The position numbers were made by a program, and so were the translations under genes. The notes under the pieces were generated by a model. The model made no database searches and was not told the DNA's origin. It saw nothing but the letters and a program-made list of their open reading frames with translations. Source: DATACQ01 sp036555515 (GTDB lineage Bacteria; Desulfobacterota; Binatia; UBA9968). From it: 64,000 nt of DNA. The DNA lies in assembly GCA_036555515.1 (NCBI GenBank), contig DATBLC010000023.1, positions 1-64,000 on the forward strand, read 5' to 3'. Shown here piece after piece: positions 7,758-15,612 of this stretch (within the stretch, counting starts at the first letter, position 1; every line of letters begins with the position of its first letter).

Positions 7758-8216
7758 CTACTTGTCCTTGTCCTCGTCATCTTCTTCTTCGTCGCGCTCG
7801 TCGTCGTCTTCGTCGTCCTCATCTTCGTCTTGTTTTTGCTGCGCCACGTATTCCGCGTATTCCTCGGCGGACATCAGGTCTTTCAAATCGTCTTTATCAT
7901 TCATCTCCACCCGGATCATCCAGCCGTCACCGTAGGGGTCATCATTGATGGTTTCGGGACTGTCGGGCAACACGTCGTTGATTTCCAGCACCGTCCCGCT
8001 CACGGGAGCATAAATATCGGAAACCGCCTTGACCGACTCCACCGCACCGAAGGGATCGTCTTTGACGATCTTCTCGCCCACTTCGGGCAGTTCGACGTAG
8101 ACGACGTCGCCCAACTCTTCCTGAGCAAACTCCGTGATGCCGATGGTCGCGGTATCTCCTTCCACGAGCACCCATTCATGTTCTTTCGAATAAAGTAAGC
8201 CTTCCGGAAACTCCAT
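7758..8216 (-). CDS. gcvH: glycine cleavage system H protein with acidic C-terminal tail
   Basis: A 152-residue lipoyl carrier. The ATG at 8216 has aaggagg four bases upstream and begins MEFPEGLLYSKEHEWV; the longer frame upstream runs into gcvT. The lipoylation site is Lys in ESVKAVSD (about residue 64). The usual fold ends at SAEEYAEYV (about 125). After it comes about 27 residues made almost only of Asp and Glu with a few Lys, Gln and Arg, so the protein is some 25 residues longer than most GcvH. The tail DNA is a simple GAN-triplet stretch. It shuttles aminomethyl groups between P- and T-proteins. Confidence 0.96.
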   Translation of the reverse strand: MEFPEGLLYSKEHEWVLVEGDTATIGITEFAQEELGDVVYVELPEVGEKIVKDDPFGAVESVKAVSDIYAPVSGTVLEINDVLPDSPETINDDPYGDGWMIRVEMNDKDDLKDLMSAEEYAEYVAQQKQDEDEDDEDDDERDEEEDDEDKDK

Positions 8217-8247
8217 GCCTTCCTCCTTAAAACGGCCGGCGCTGCGA

Positions 8248-9339
8248 TCAACGCTTAACAAACGGCAAAGAAACGAATTTGGCGCGGGTCCTGCGCCCGC
8301 GGATCTCGACTTCGATATTGTCACTGCCCTCGGCTGCCTCACGAGATACGTAGCCCAGCGCGATGGATTTTCCAAGCGTCGGCGACTTGGTACCGCTGGT
8401 GACACGGCCCACTGCCCGCCCGTTGTGATAGAGCATATAACCGCTCCTGGCGATGCCTGGATCCAACAGTTCCAAGCCGACTAAACGACGCCGCACGCCT
8501 TCGGACTTTTGCTGGAGCAGAACGTCCCGCCCCATGAACGCCGGCTTGGACAACTTGACTACCCAACCCAGTCCGGCCTCAAGCGGCGTCGTGGTATCGT
8601 CGAGCTCGTGGCCGTACAAAGGATACCCCATTTCCAAACGCAGCGTATCCCGGGCTCCCAGTCCCGCGGGCACAAGTCCATCACCCACGCCCGCCCTCAG
8701 CAACGAAACCCATAAAGTTTCGGCCGCTTCAGCGTCGCAATAAAGCTCGAAGCCGTCTTCGCCGGTATAGCCGGTACGTGATACCAGACAATGCACCGAC
8801 GCTACATCGGCAAATTGCCAATGAAACGTTTTTAATCCATTCAGTGTGAGCGCGGTCAGCGGCTGCAAGATTTTTTCCGCCAACGGTCCCTGCAGCGCCA
8901 GCTGGGCGTAGCGCGCGCTCACATTGGCGACTTCGACACCGGCGCCGGCATGGTGCCGCATCCAGTTAAAATCCTTTTCGCTGTTGGACGCATTGACGCA
9001 AACGAGAAAGCGATCGGACTCCAGGCGGTAAAAAATCACATCATCCACGACCCCGCCGTTTTCGTGAAGCAGCAAGTTATACTGCGCCTGAGCGACATTG
9101 ATACGCGCCACGTCGTTGGCGGAAACGCGCTGGCAGAACTCCAGCGCGCCGGCGCCGCGCACTTCAATTTCGCCCATATGGCTCACGTCGAACAAACCGG
9201 CGCGGCTACGCACCGCCACATGCTCTTCGATCACGCCGCTGTACTGAACCGGCATCTCCCAGCCGGCGAACTCCACCATTTTGGCGCCCGCGCGCTTGTG
9301 CGCGGCATGGAGCGCGGTTTTTTTGAATCCGGAAGCCAC
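8248..9339 (-). CDS. gcvT: aminomethyltransferase (glycine cleavage T protein)
   Basis: A 363-residue tetrahydrofolate-dependent T-protein. It begins with the family pattern KKTALHAAHKRAGAKMVEFAGWEMPVQYSGV and shows GLFDVSHMGEI (about 48-58) and GYTGEDGFELY (about 190-200), both conserved in folate binding. It releases ammonia from the GcvH-bound intermediate and forms methylene-THF, which folD next door can use. A GTG at 9339 is the start that fits the family; its ribosome binding site is weak. It lies 22 bases after folD. Confidence 0.96.
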   Translation of the reverse strand: MASGFKKTALHAAHKRAGAKMVEFAGWEMPVQYSGVIEEHVAVRSRAGLFDVSHMGEIEVRGAGALEFCQRVSANDVARINVAQAQYNLLLHENGGVVDDVIFYRLESDRFLVCVNASNSEKDFNWMRHHAGAGVEVANVSARYAQLALQGPLAEKILQPLTALTLNGLKTFHWQFADVASVHCLVSRTGYTGEDGFELYCDAEAAETLWVSLLRAGVGDGLVPAGLGARDTLRLEMGYPLYGHELDDTTTPLEAGLGWVVKLSKPAFMGRDVLLQQKSEGVRRRLVGLELLDPGIARSGYMLYHNGRAVGRVTSGTKSPTLGKSIALGYVSREAAEGSDNIEVEIRGRRTRAKFVSLPFVKR

Positions 9340-9361
9340 CGATTTTGTTCCGGCGAGGTAA

Positions 9362-10222
9362 TTATCGCTCGCGCTGTAGGGAGCCCTTGGCGGCCTTCAA
9401 GGTATTGTAGAGTAACATGCAAATAGTCATCGGCCCCACGCCGCCAGGCACCGGCGTAATCGCCGAAGCGCGCTCTTTGGCGCTTTCGAATTCTACGTCG
9501 CCGCAAAGCTTGCCGCTGGGCAGTCGGTTGACGCCGACATCGATGACGACTGCTCCGGGTTTGATCCAGTCGCCGCGCACCAGGCCCGCCTTGCCGATGG
9601 CAACGACCACAATATCGCCACGGCCGATCTCGTCGCGAAGACTCACCGTGCGCGAATGGCAGATGGTCACCGTGGCATGTTTTTCGAGCAGCATCAAAGC
9701 CACCGGTTTGCCGACGATATTACTTCGCCCTACGACTACCGCGTTTTTCCCCTTGGGATCGCTGCCCGCCGAGTCCAATAATTTCATGATACCCATCGGC
9801 GTGCAGGGTTTGAAGCCGTCGCCGCCGAGCAACAACATCCCCTGGTTCACTGGATGAAAGCCGTCCACATCCTTGTGCGGCGAGATCGCTTCCAGAATTC
9901 GCTCCGGGCGTACATGCGCAGGCAGAGGCAACTGCACCAGAATGCCGTTGACGTTTTTGTCTTTGTTCAGATTGTGAATGAGCCCGAGCAGCTCTCTTTC
10001 GGAAATGGTCGCCGGGAGCAGATGCTCATAGGATTTTATACCGACTTCTTTGCAGGCCTTTTCTTTGTTCTTGACGTAGATATGAGACCCCGGGTCATCG
10101 CCAACCAACACCACCGCCAATCCCGGCGCGATACCCCAGCGACGTTCCAACCCCTCCACGTCTTCTTTGATCTGTTTTTGAACTTCCTTGGCGACCGCCT
10201 TGCCGTCGATGATCAAAGCCAT
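9362..10222 (-). CDS. folD: methylene-THF dehydrogenase / methenyl-THF cyclohydrolase
   Basis: A 286-residue bifunctional enzyme. Motifs include GDDPGSHIYVKNKEKACKEVGI at about 44-65 (active-site Tyr and Lys), GILVQLPLP, the dinucleotide-binding VVGRSNIVGKPVALML and the C-terminal PVPGGVGPMT. Two adjacent ATG codons exist; the second (10222) has ggag at a six-base distance and is preferred over 10225. It is the first gene of the glycine-cleavage operon and converts the methylene-THF made by GcvT into 10-formyl-THF. Confidence 0.96.
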   Translation of the reverse strand: MALIIDGKAVAKEVQKQIKEDVEGLERRWGIAPGLAVVLVGDDPGSHIYVKNKEKACKEVGIKSYEHLLPATISERELLGLIHNLNKDKNVNGILVQLPLPAHVRPERILEAISPHKDVDGFHPVNQGMLLLGGDGFKPCTPMGIMKLLDSAGSDPKGKNAVVVGRSNIVGKPVALMLLEKHATVTICHSRTVSLRDEIGRGDIVVVAIGKAGLVRGDWIKPGAVVIDVGVNRLPSGKLCGDVEFESAKERASAITPVPGGVGPMTICMLLYNTLKAAKGSLQRER

Positions 10223-10262
10223 CATTTACTCCATAGTGGCACTTCACAGTGGGATGGAAAAA

Positions 10263-10293
10263 CTTATACCGGAAGAAATCGATTGTAAAGCAA
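10263..10293 (-). promoter_or_regulatory. possible promoter of the folD-gcv operon
   Basis: On the minus strand TTGCTT and TATAAG are separated by 19 bases, about 40 bases before the folD start. The spacing is long. I saw no glycine-riboswitch-like structure in the leader. Confidence 0.3.
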
Positions 10294-10507
10294 GACGGCT
10301 GACTATTTGCGTGACGTGGGACGGCGCCGACCTCAACCCTGCAAAATGGCGATGATGGCGCGGTGGCCGACGCGCGCAACTTTCATTAAGGGTTAAGTTT
10401 TGATAGGGAAATATCAACACAAGTGACCTAGTGCGGCTACGCCGCAACCAGATGAAAAGCCATATAGCCGCAAAGAATGACGACGACATTCAGAACGGTT
10501 TAAAAAA

Positions 10508-10589
10508 TTCAAGCCGTTTCAATTCGCTCAAGCCATCGAACAATCCGGCCCGCGTTTTGAATGATTTGAACGTTTTGAACGACTTGAAC
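10508..10589. repeat. 9-nt GTTCAA inverted array, family I, copy 1 (with spacer)
   Basis: Left arm units ttcaagccg, tttcaattc, gctcaagcc; spacer atcgaacaatccggcccgc; right arm units gttttgaat, gatttgaac, gttttgaac, gacttgaac. The period is 9 bases. It sits between the divergent folD operon and the hydrolase gene, in a 450-base gap that otherwise holds only small hairpins (tgcggc-tac-gccgca near 10431). Confidence 0.75.
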
Positions 10590-10672
10590 CTGGCGCCTGA
10601 GTCGGTGCTATATTCCCAATTCAACGATTTAGAAATTGGCCACCGGAAAAACAAAGTAGTATAGGACTCTTC

Positions 10673-11773
10673 ATGGACAGACCAAGGACGGTTGAAGAAG
10701 TCAAAAATGATATTCGTGACCGTGTCGGGCGCCGGGCGCCGTTTCTCCATGCCGACCCCGCGGAGGCCGAAGAGGCTTTGGCCAGGATGCCCAATTTCGA
10801 CGGAGAGGTTTGGGCGTCTGCGTGGAATGCTCTGGGGGCACGTTGGGAAGAGAAAGCCGACAGCGCGGAAAAAACCGGCAACGCGGCGCAAGCCAAGGAA
10901 GCCTTTCTGAAAGCCTACGGCTATTACGGCATTGCGCGGCATCCGTTTCCGAGCACGCCCGGAAAACACCAAGGCTATAAGAAAACCCGCGAAATGTTTC
11001 TCGCGGCGTCGCAATATTTCGACATTCCCGTCGAACGTGTATGCATTCCCTTTCGCGACACGCCCGACAAACCTATAGTCGGTCATCTACGGCTGCCGAA
11101 AAAACTACCGGCACCTCTAATCATGCATTGGGGCGGCATCGATAACTGGAAAGAAGAGCGTCACTCTTTCGGCGAAGCGTTCGTGAACGAAGGCTGGGGC
11201 TGTTTCATCATGGACAGCCCGGGCACCGGCGAGTGCCCGGTACTCGCGGGACCCGACGCTCACGCCGTGCATACGACGGCGCTCGAATATATACGCCGAC
11301 GCCCCGAAGTCGATGCCGATAAGATCGCGGTTGTCGGCGCCAGCTTCGGCGGCCACTGGTCCACCAAACTGGCTCACGTTGCGCCGGAAAAATTGCGCGC
11401 GGCGGTCAACTGGGGCGGTGGCATTCATTATTTCTTTCAACCCGAGTGGCAGGAACGCTCGCGCCACGCGGACTCGTATCTTTTTGATTTGATCGAAGCG
11501 CGCGCCAATCTTTTCGGCAAGACTAATTTCAACGAGCTGTGCGCGGTGATGCCTGCTCTGTCCCTGCTCGCTCAGGGCTGGTTGGATAAGCCCTGCGCGC
11601 CCATGCTAATCGTCAACGGCAAAGAAGACAAACAGGTGCCCCTCGATGATTTTTATTTATTGCTGGAGCACGGTGACCCAAAATCCATCCGGCTATTTCC
11701 CGGCGGCCACATGGGTGCGATTCCGAATATCTTCAAGACGGTGGTTGCCTGGCTACACCAAAGATTGGACTGA
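10673..11773 (+). CDS. alpha/beta hydrolase, FrsA/DUF1100-like
   Basis: A 366-residue hydrolase with a helical N-terminal region (about 1-110) and a C-terminal alpha/beta fold. The nucleophile elbow is GASFGG (Ser224). The likely acid is Asp319 in NGKEDKQVP and the base His346 in GGHMGAI. HWGGID (about 152-157) may form the oxyanion region. The layout resembles FrsA-like esterases and 2,6-dihydroxypseudooxynicotine hydrolase, which cuts C-C bonds in aromatic catabolism. Five bases downstream come LigA-like and LigB-like genes, so cleavage of a ring-fission product or of an aryl ester is plausible. The substrate is unknown. Confidence 0.8.
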   Translation: MDRPRTVEEVKNDIRDRVGRRAPFLHADPAEAEEALARMPNFDGEVWASAWNALGARWEEKADSAEKTGNAAQAKEAFLKAYGYYGIARHPFPSTPGKHQGYKKTREMFLAASQYFDIPVERVCIPFRDTPDKPIVGHLRLPKKLPAPLIMHWGGIDNWKEERHSFGEAFVNEGWGCFIMDSPGTGECPVLAGPDAHAVHTTALEYIRRRPEVDADKIAVVGASFGGHWSTKLAHVAPEKLRAAVNWGGGIHYFFQPEWQERSRHADSYLFDLIEARANLFGKTNFNELCAVMPALSLLAQGWLDKPCAPMLIVNGKEDKQVPLDDFYLLLEHGDPKSIRLFPGGHMGAIPNIFKTVVAWLHQRLD

Positions 11774-11777
11774 GACG

Positions 11778-12032
11778 ATGAGCCTTTATCAACTGCAAAA
11801 ATTGATTTACCACGTAAACCGTGATGCTGAACGACGGGAACGTTACCGTCGGGATGCCGCGGCATTCGTCAAAGGCTACGAGCTGTCAGATGAAGAAACC
11901 CAGGCGATTTTGAACGTAGACACCAGGACGCTTTACACGATGGGCGTCCATTCGCTGCTGCTCCGGCCGTTTACTCTGCTCAATAAGGTATCCAACGAGG
12001 ATTACGCGAAAGCGTTGAAAGGATTGGAGTGA
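11778..12032 (+). CDS. LigA-like small subunit of extradiol dioxygenase
   Basis: An 84-residue helical protein like the alpha subunit of protocatechuate 4,5-dioxygenase (LigA): LYQLQKLIYHVNRD at the start, then RRDAAAFVKGYELSDEET and GVHSLLLRPF. The ATG at 11778 lies 4 bases after the hydrolase stop; the longer upstream frame only shadows that gene. LigA folds over the LigB active site and helps shape substrate binding. The gene is followed after 3 bases by the LigB-like subunit, as expected for a two-subunit enzyme. Confidence 0.85.
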   Translation: MSLYQLQKLIYHVNRDAERRERYRRDAAAFVKGYELSDEETQAILNVDTRTLYTMGVHSLLLRPFTLLNKVSNEDYAKALKGLE

Positions 12033-12035
12033 GTT

Positions 12036-12851
12036 ATGCCAATCGTATTTGCATGCGCCGCGAGCCATGCTCCCGGCATGACCGCGTGGACTGAAGCCGC
12101 GCCCAAAGAGCAAGCCGATAGATTTCTCAGCAGTTACCGCAAGCTCGGCGAACGGCTTGCGGCAACGAATCCAGATACGATCGTCGCCCTCACCGTCGAA
12201 CATTGGGCCAACTTTTTCCTGAATTCGATGCCGACCTTTTGTATTGGCCGCGCGGATCATTACGATGGTCCCATCGAAGAATGGCTGAGAATCTCCAAGG
12301 CGCGGGTGCCGGGCGAACCGCAGTTGGCCACAGCGCTGATCGATGCCTGCCTGGACAATGGCTTCGACCCGACTTTTTCCGACGAGTTATTGTTCGATCA
12401 CGCGACCTTTCTCCCCCTGCACTTTTTAAATCCCGAGATGGCCGTACCCGTCGTGCCCGTGATTATCAATACGCTGACGCCCCCAATGCCATCCGCCAAA
12501 CGATGCTTTGCCTTCGGCGAGTTTCTTGGAACAGTTTTGGCAAAGAGCGAAAAGCGGATCGCAATGATCGCCACGGGCGGCTTGTCGCACTGGCCGGGTG
12601 AAGCCAAGCACGGCAAGATCAACATCCCGTTCGACAAAAAGTTTCTCGACAATCTACTGACCAACGATTATAGCAACCTGACCGCGTACACTCATGGCGA
12701 GATCGACGCCGAAGCCGGTTCCGGCGGCCACGAAATCAGAACCTGGATCGCGCTGGCCGGAGCAGTGCAAAGCTGGAAGGCGGAGTTACTGGCCTACGAG
12801 CCGGTGGTGCCTTGGGCCACTGGTTGCGGCCTGGTTGCCTTTAATCCGTGA
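12036..12851 (+). CDS. LigB-like catalytic subunit, class III extradiol dioxygenase
   Basis: A 271-residue protein of the LigB superfamily. The expected Fe(II) ligands are visible: His11 in ASHAPG, His56 in VEHW and Glu233 in GGHEIRTW. The catalytic base is likely His185 in GGLSHWPGE, placed as in LigB. Such enzymes open catechol-type rings next to the hydroxyls using O2. Partnered with the LigA-like gene just upstream, it forms a predicted alpha-beta oxygenase. Substrate is not predictable: members act on protocatechuate, gallate, 2-aminophenol or methylgallate. A 178-bp repeat starts two bases after its stop. Confidence 0.88.
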   Translation: MPIVFACAASHAPGMTAWTEAAPKEQADRFLSSYRKLGERLAATNPDTIVALTVEHWANFFLNSMPTFCIGRADHYDGPIEEWLRISKARVPGEPQLATALIDACLDNGFDPTFSDELLFDHATFLPLHFLNPEMAVPVVPVIINTLTPPMPSAKRCFAFGEFLGTVLAKSEKRIAMIATGGLSHWPGEAKHGKINIPFDKKFLDNLLTNDYSNLTAYTHGEIDAEAGSGGHEIRTWIALAGAVQSWKAELLAYEPVVPWATGCGLVAFNP

Positions 12852-12853
12852 GT

Positions 12854-13031
12854 TTACTAATGAGTTCGTTATTTAGAGACTATGTCGCTAGTGTGCGACC
12901 GCGAGGCGAGCCCTTCCGATCGCGGTCAATGGTTCTCTGCCTTGCCGGCCACCACCCCGTCCTCTCCATAAGTGGAAATGCCCGCCGGCAGGGCCTGAAA
13001 ACAACCTTTGCGCTTTTGTGCCCGCGCTCTC
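12854..13031. repeat. 178-bp dispersed repeat, copy B (inverted relative to copy A)
   Basis: Reverse complement of positions 1..178, aligned without gaps with 7 mismatches. It begins ttactaatgagttcgttatt directly after the LigB stop. It contains a perfect 8-bp hairpin, gaccgcga ... tcgcggtc. The similarity ends on the ligB side between 12853 and 12854. On the other side the comparison stops because copy A leaves the window. No TIR or transposase seen. Confidence 0.9.
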
Positions 13032-13369
13032 CAGGTCTCACCCCTCGGTCGCTGTTTGGTTACTTAATTGTGGACTCCCTTAATAATCACAAAGGTTTCC
13101 TGAGCTAAGCCGAAGGAGCACAAAGATCACAAAGAATTGCGGCGGGACGGAAAAAATTCGAATCTTGCAATCCGAAATTCGAAACAGTTTCAAATGTTTA
13201 AAAACCACAAAGTTGCAAACAAGCCTGTTTTGAATTTTGTATTTGGGATTTAGGTCTCGTTGCGGCCGCGGGGCCGCTTTCGATATTCGGATTTCGGATG
13301 TTTTGGCGCAATAAATTTTCTTGACGCGATTCTGTTAAACCGGCAAAAATAATAATATTGAGGTGCATT
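13032..13369. other. non-coding gap before the VOC gene, with family III repeat
   Basis: No gene seen. From about 13155 to 13300 there are short units of the kind cttgcaatccg, aaattcgaa and, inverted, tttcgatattcgg, atttcgg, the style of the other hairpin repeats. A ttgacg at 13321 and an AT-rich stretch near 13348 may be promoter parts for the downstream gene, but spacing is not canonical. Confidence 0.5.
13155..13300. repeat. inverted short-unit repeat, family III, copy 1
   Basis: Outer arms ttcgaatcttgcaatccg / cgatattcggatttcgg are imperfect inverses. The inside holds cacaaagttgcaaac and ttgtatttgggattt. A second, looser example lies at 52283. Confidence 0.45.
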
Positions 13370-14230
13370 ATGACCGCATACACGGACGAAGACGTCGGCA
13401 ACATCGTGTTGTTAGAGCATGTCAATGTGCAAATTCCCGACCAGGCATTGGCGACGCTTTTCTATGTCGTCGGGCTGGGGTTTACACGCGACCCTTATCT
13501 CAATGTCGGGCTAAACAATATGTGGGTCAATGCCGGTGACCAGCAGTTCCACTTGCCGACGCGCACCCCGCAGGTGATCGACGGCCATGTCGGCTTGGTG
13601 GTGCCGGATCTTGGCGCATTGGAAAAGCGCCTGACGGCGGTACAGGAAGGACTGCGAGAAACGCGGTTCGCATGGCGCAGAAGTGGCGATACAATTTTCG
13701 CAACCTCTCCCTGGGGCAACGAATATCGCTGTTACGAAGCCAGCCACAGCTTCGGCGACATGGGGGTGGGAATTCCCTACGTTGAATTCTTTGTGCAACC
13801 CGGAGCAGCGCGCGCCATCGTAAATTTTTACGACCAGTTCTTGGGCGCCCCGGGCTCGCTGGAGAGCGATGGCGGGGCGATTCTCGGCCGGATTAAACTG
13901 GGGCGCCATCAATTCATCAGTTTTAGGGAAACCGAGCGTTCCCTGCGACCCTATGACGGCCATCATATAGCTGTTTATGTTTCCAATTTTTCCCGCCCCT
14001 ATGGGCTGCTTAAAGAACGCGGGCTGATTTCCGAGGAAGTGCGCAATCATCAGTTTCGCTTCAAAGATATGGTAGATATCGATAGCGGCGCGCCGGTGTT
14101 TACGCTTGAACATGAAGTGCGCAGTTTGCACCATCCCATGTTCGGGCGCTTTTTCGTCAATCGTGATCCGGCGCAAACCCAACGCGGCTATCGGCGCGGC
14201 AGGGACGCGCAGATCCCTTACCAGGAATGA
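13370..14230 (+). CDS. VOC-fold (glyoxalase/extradiol type) two-module protein
   Basis: A 286-residue protein with two VOC modules (about 12-130 and 140-260). In the first, His17 (LLEHVNVQ), His73 (DGHVGLVV) and Glu118 or Glu123 (GNEYRCYE) could form the metal site. In the second, HHIAVYV and FTLEHEV are seen but the first-strand His is absent. The ATG at 13370 has gaggtg a few bases upstream. Family members include type I extradiol dioxygenases, glyoxalases and lyases. The closeness to the LigAB-like genes hints at aromatic metabolism, but a repeat-filled gap separates them. Confidence 0.75.
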   Translation: MTAYTDEDVGNIVLLEHVNVQIPDQALATLFYVVGLGFTRDPYLNVGLNNMWVNAGDQQFHLPTRTPQVIDGHVGLVVPDLGALEKRLTAVQEGLRETRFAWRRSGDTIFATSPWGNEYRCYEASHSFGDMGVGIPYVEFFVQPGAARAIVNFYDQFLGAPGSLESDGGAILGRIKLGRHQFISFRETERSLRPYDGHHIAVYVSNFSRPYGLLKERGLISEEVRNHQFRFKDMVDIDSGAPVFTLEHEVRSLHHPMFGRFFVNRDPAQTQRGYRRGRDAQIPYQE

Positions 14231-14346
14231 AGAGACGGAGTAGCGGAGAATGGCGTTAGGAAGTAGGAGCGAGATCGTTGTCCACATGAAGGCGAAGAAA
14301 TCGATTGCAGCGGGGCTGCTAGAGAACTACCTAGGAGCAGAAGCTT

Positions 14347-14514
14347 ATGGCCATTAACAAGGAGCTGTTGGATATATTGGCGTGTCCCAAATGCAAAGGG
14401 GACATTCATTTGAACGAAAACGGCGATGGTTTGGTGTGCGACGCCTGCCGCCTTATGTATGCGATCAAAGACGACATTCCGGTGATGCTGATCGAAGAGG
14501 CTACCCGGCTATAA
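14347..14514 (+). CDS. Trm112/UPF0434-family small zinc protein
   Basis: A 55-residue protein that is easily missed because of its size. It shows the full family pattern: LLDILACPKCKGDI (CPxC at 13-16), then GLVCDACRLMYAIKDDIPVML (broken for length only), with a second CxxC pair. The start follows taggagcagaagctt. YcaR/UPF0434 proteins are often beside LPS genes (lpxK, kdsB) in Proteobacteria, which fits the heptosyltransferase 3 bases downstream. Exact role unknown; Trm112 relatives stabilise methyltransferases. Confidence 0.9.
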   Translation: MAINKELLDILACPKCKGDIHLNENGDGLVCDACRLMYAIKDDIPVMLIEEATRL

Positions 14515-14517
14515 GTC

Positions 14518-15612
14518 ATGGCGGCCGCCCGGTGGGAAAACGTCTTGGTCCTGCAAACGAGTTATCTCGGCGATACCGTTCTTACGCTGCCGCTGCTTAC
14601 GGAAATCAAACGTCGCTTTCCACGCGCGAGATTGACTTTTTTCTGCAGCCCGCAAGGTAAAGAACTCGCCGAGAGTTGTGTCGCCATCGATGACATTATC
14701 GTTGACGATAAGAAAGGCGCCGACCGCGGCTGGTCCGGCCTTTGGCGCCACGCGCTGCGCCTGCGGCAAAGGGCGTTTACGTTAGCGCTGACACCCCATA
14801 AGTCTTTACGCAGCGCGCTGATCTTGTATCTTGCGCACATCCCCTGCCGCGTCGGCTTTCGCCAGAGCAAAGGTTGGTTTCTGTTCACCGGTCGCGTTGA
14901 TCGCCCTTCCGGGCGCCACGACGTCGAAAGAAATCTCTCGTTGCTCAACGCCTTCGGAATCGCGACCGAAGATTGCGCCCGCCAGTTCGCTGGATTCGAA
15001 ACCGGTGAGGGTCAAGCGTCGGCCAACCCTGAACTCTTGCGCATGAAAAAAAGCACGGCGCGGCCGCTCGTCGGCGTAAATCCAGGGTCGGTTTGGGCCA
15101 CTAAAAGATGGAACGCAAAGGGGTACAGTCAATTCATCAAATTGCTTAAAGCGCGCCAGGATTGCGATGTGGTTATTTTCGGCGGACCGCAAGACGCGCA
15201 GATTGCCGGCGCGATCAAGGAAGCTTGCGGTTCGGATTGCATCAATCTCGCGGCCAAGTTGACGCTGAGGGAATTGCCCGCGGCGCTGGGCGCCTTGGAT
15301 GTATTTGTTACCAACGACAGCGGCCCCATGCATATCGCCGTTGCCCGCGGCGTTTCCACGGTGGCGCTGTTTTGCGCGACGACGCCGGAATTGGGATTCT
15401 ATCCATACGCAACCAACGCCGTGGTTTTGCAAAAAGACTTGCCCTGCCGTCCCTGTAGTAACCATGGCGGCCGGCGTTGCCCGCTCGGCACCGAGGATTG
15501 TATCCGGCTCATTCGCCCGGAGCACGTGCTGCAAGCGGTGGAGAGATTGCTCGAGCGCCGCAGCGAGAAGAAAGGGGCAGCGGGTTACGAGCCGGAGTTT
15601 GTTTTTGTCTGA
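14518..15612 (+). CDS. waaF: lipopolysaccharide heptosyltransferase (GT9), WaaF-like
   Basis: A 364-residue GT9 enzyme. The N-terminus has LVLQTSYLGDTVLTLPLL, the usual Rossmann start of ADP-heptose transferases. The C-terminal half shows VGVNPGSVWATKRW, the ADP-heptose site, and TNDSGPMHIAVARG, the conserved D-S-G-P-M-H loop. PCRPCSNHGGRRCPLG near the C-terminus is a Cys-rich segment common in heptosyltransferase II. It adds inner-core heptose at the cytoplasmic face. It starts 3 bases after the Trm112-like gene and overlaps the kinase gene downstream. Confidence 0.9.
   Translation: MAAARWENVLVLQTSYLGDTVLTLPLLTEIKRRFPRARLTFFCSPQGKELAESCVAIDDIIVDDKKGADRGWSGLWRHALRLRQRAFTLALTPHKSLRSALILYLAHIPCRVGFRQSKGWFLFTGRVDRPSGRHDVERNLSLLNAFGIATEDCARQFAGFETGEGQASANPELLRMKKSTARPLVGVNPGSVWATKRWNAKGYSQFIKLLKARQDCDVVIFGGPQDAQIAGAIKEACGSDCINLAAKLTLRELPAALGALDVFVTNDSGPMHIAVARGVSTVALFCATTPELGFYPYATNAVVLQKDLPCRPCSNHGGRRCPLGTEDCIRLIRPEHVLQAVERLLERRSEKKGAAGYEPEFVFV

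Noticed and set aside
10244..10489. 81-codon minus-strand ORF upstream of folD
   Set aside because: No Shine-Dalgarno, no family motif, and it overlaps the probable folD promoter.
12848..13108. 86-codon ORF through repeat copy B
   Set aside because: The reading is through the dispersed repeat and non-coding DNA; the peptide has no features of a protein family.
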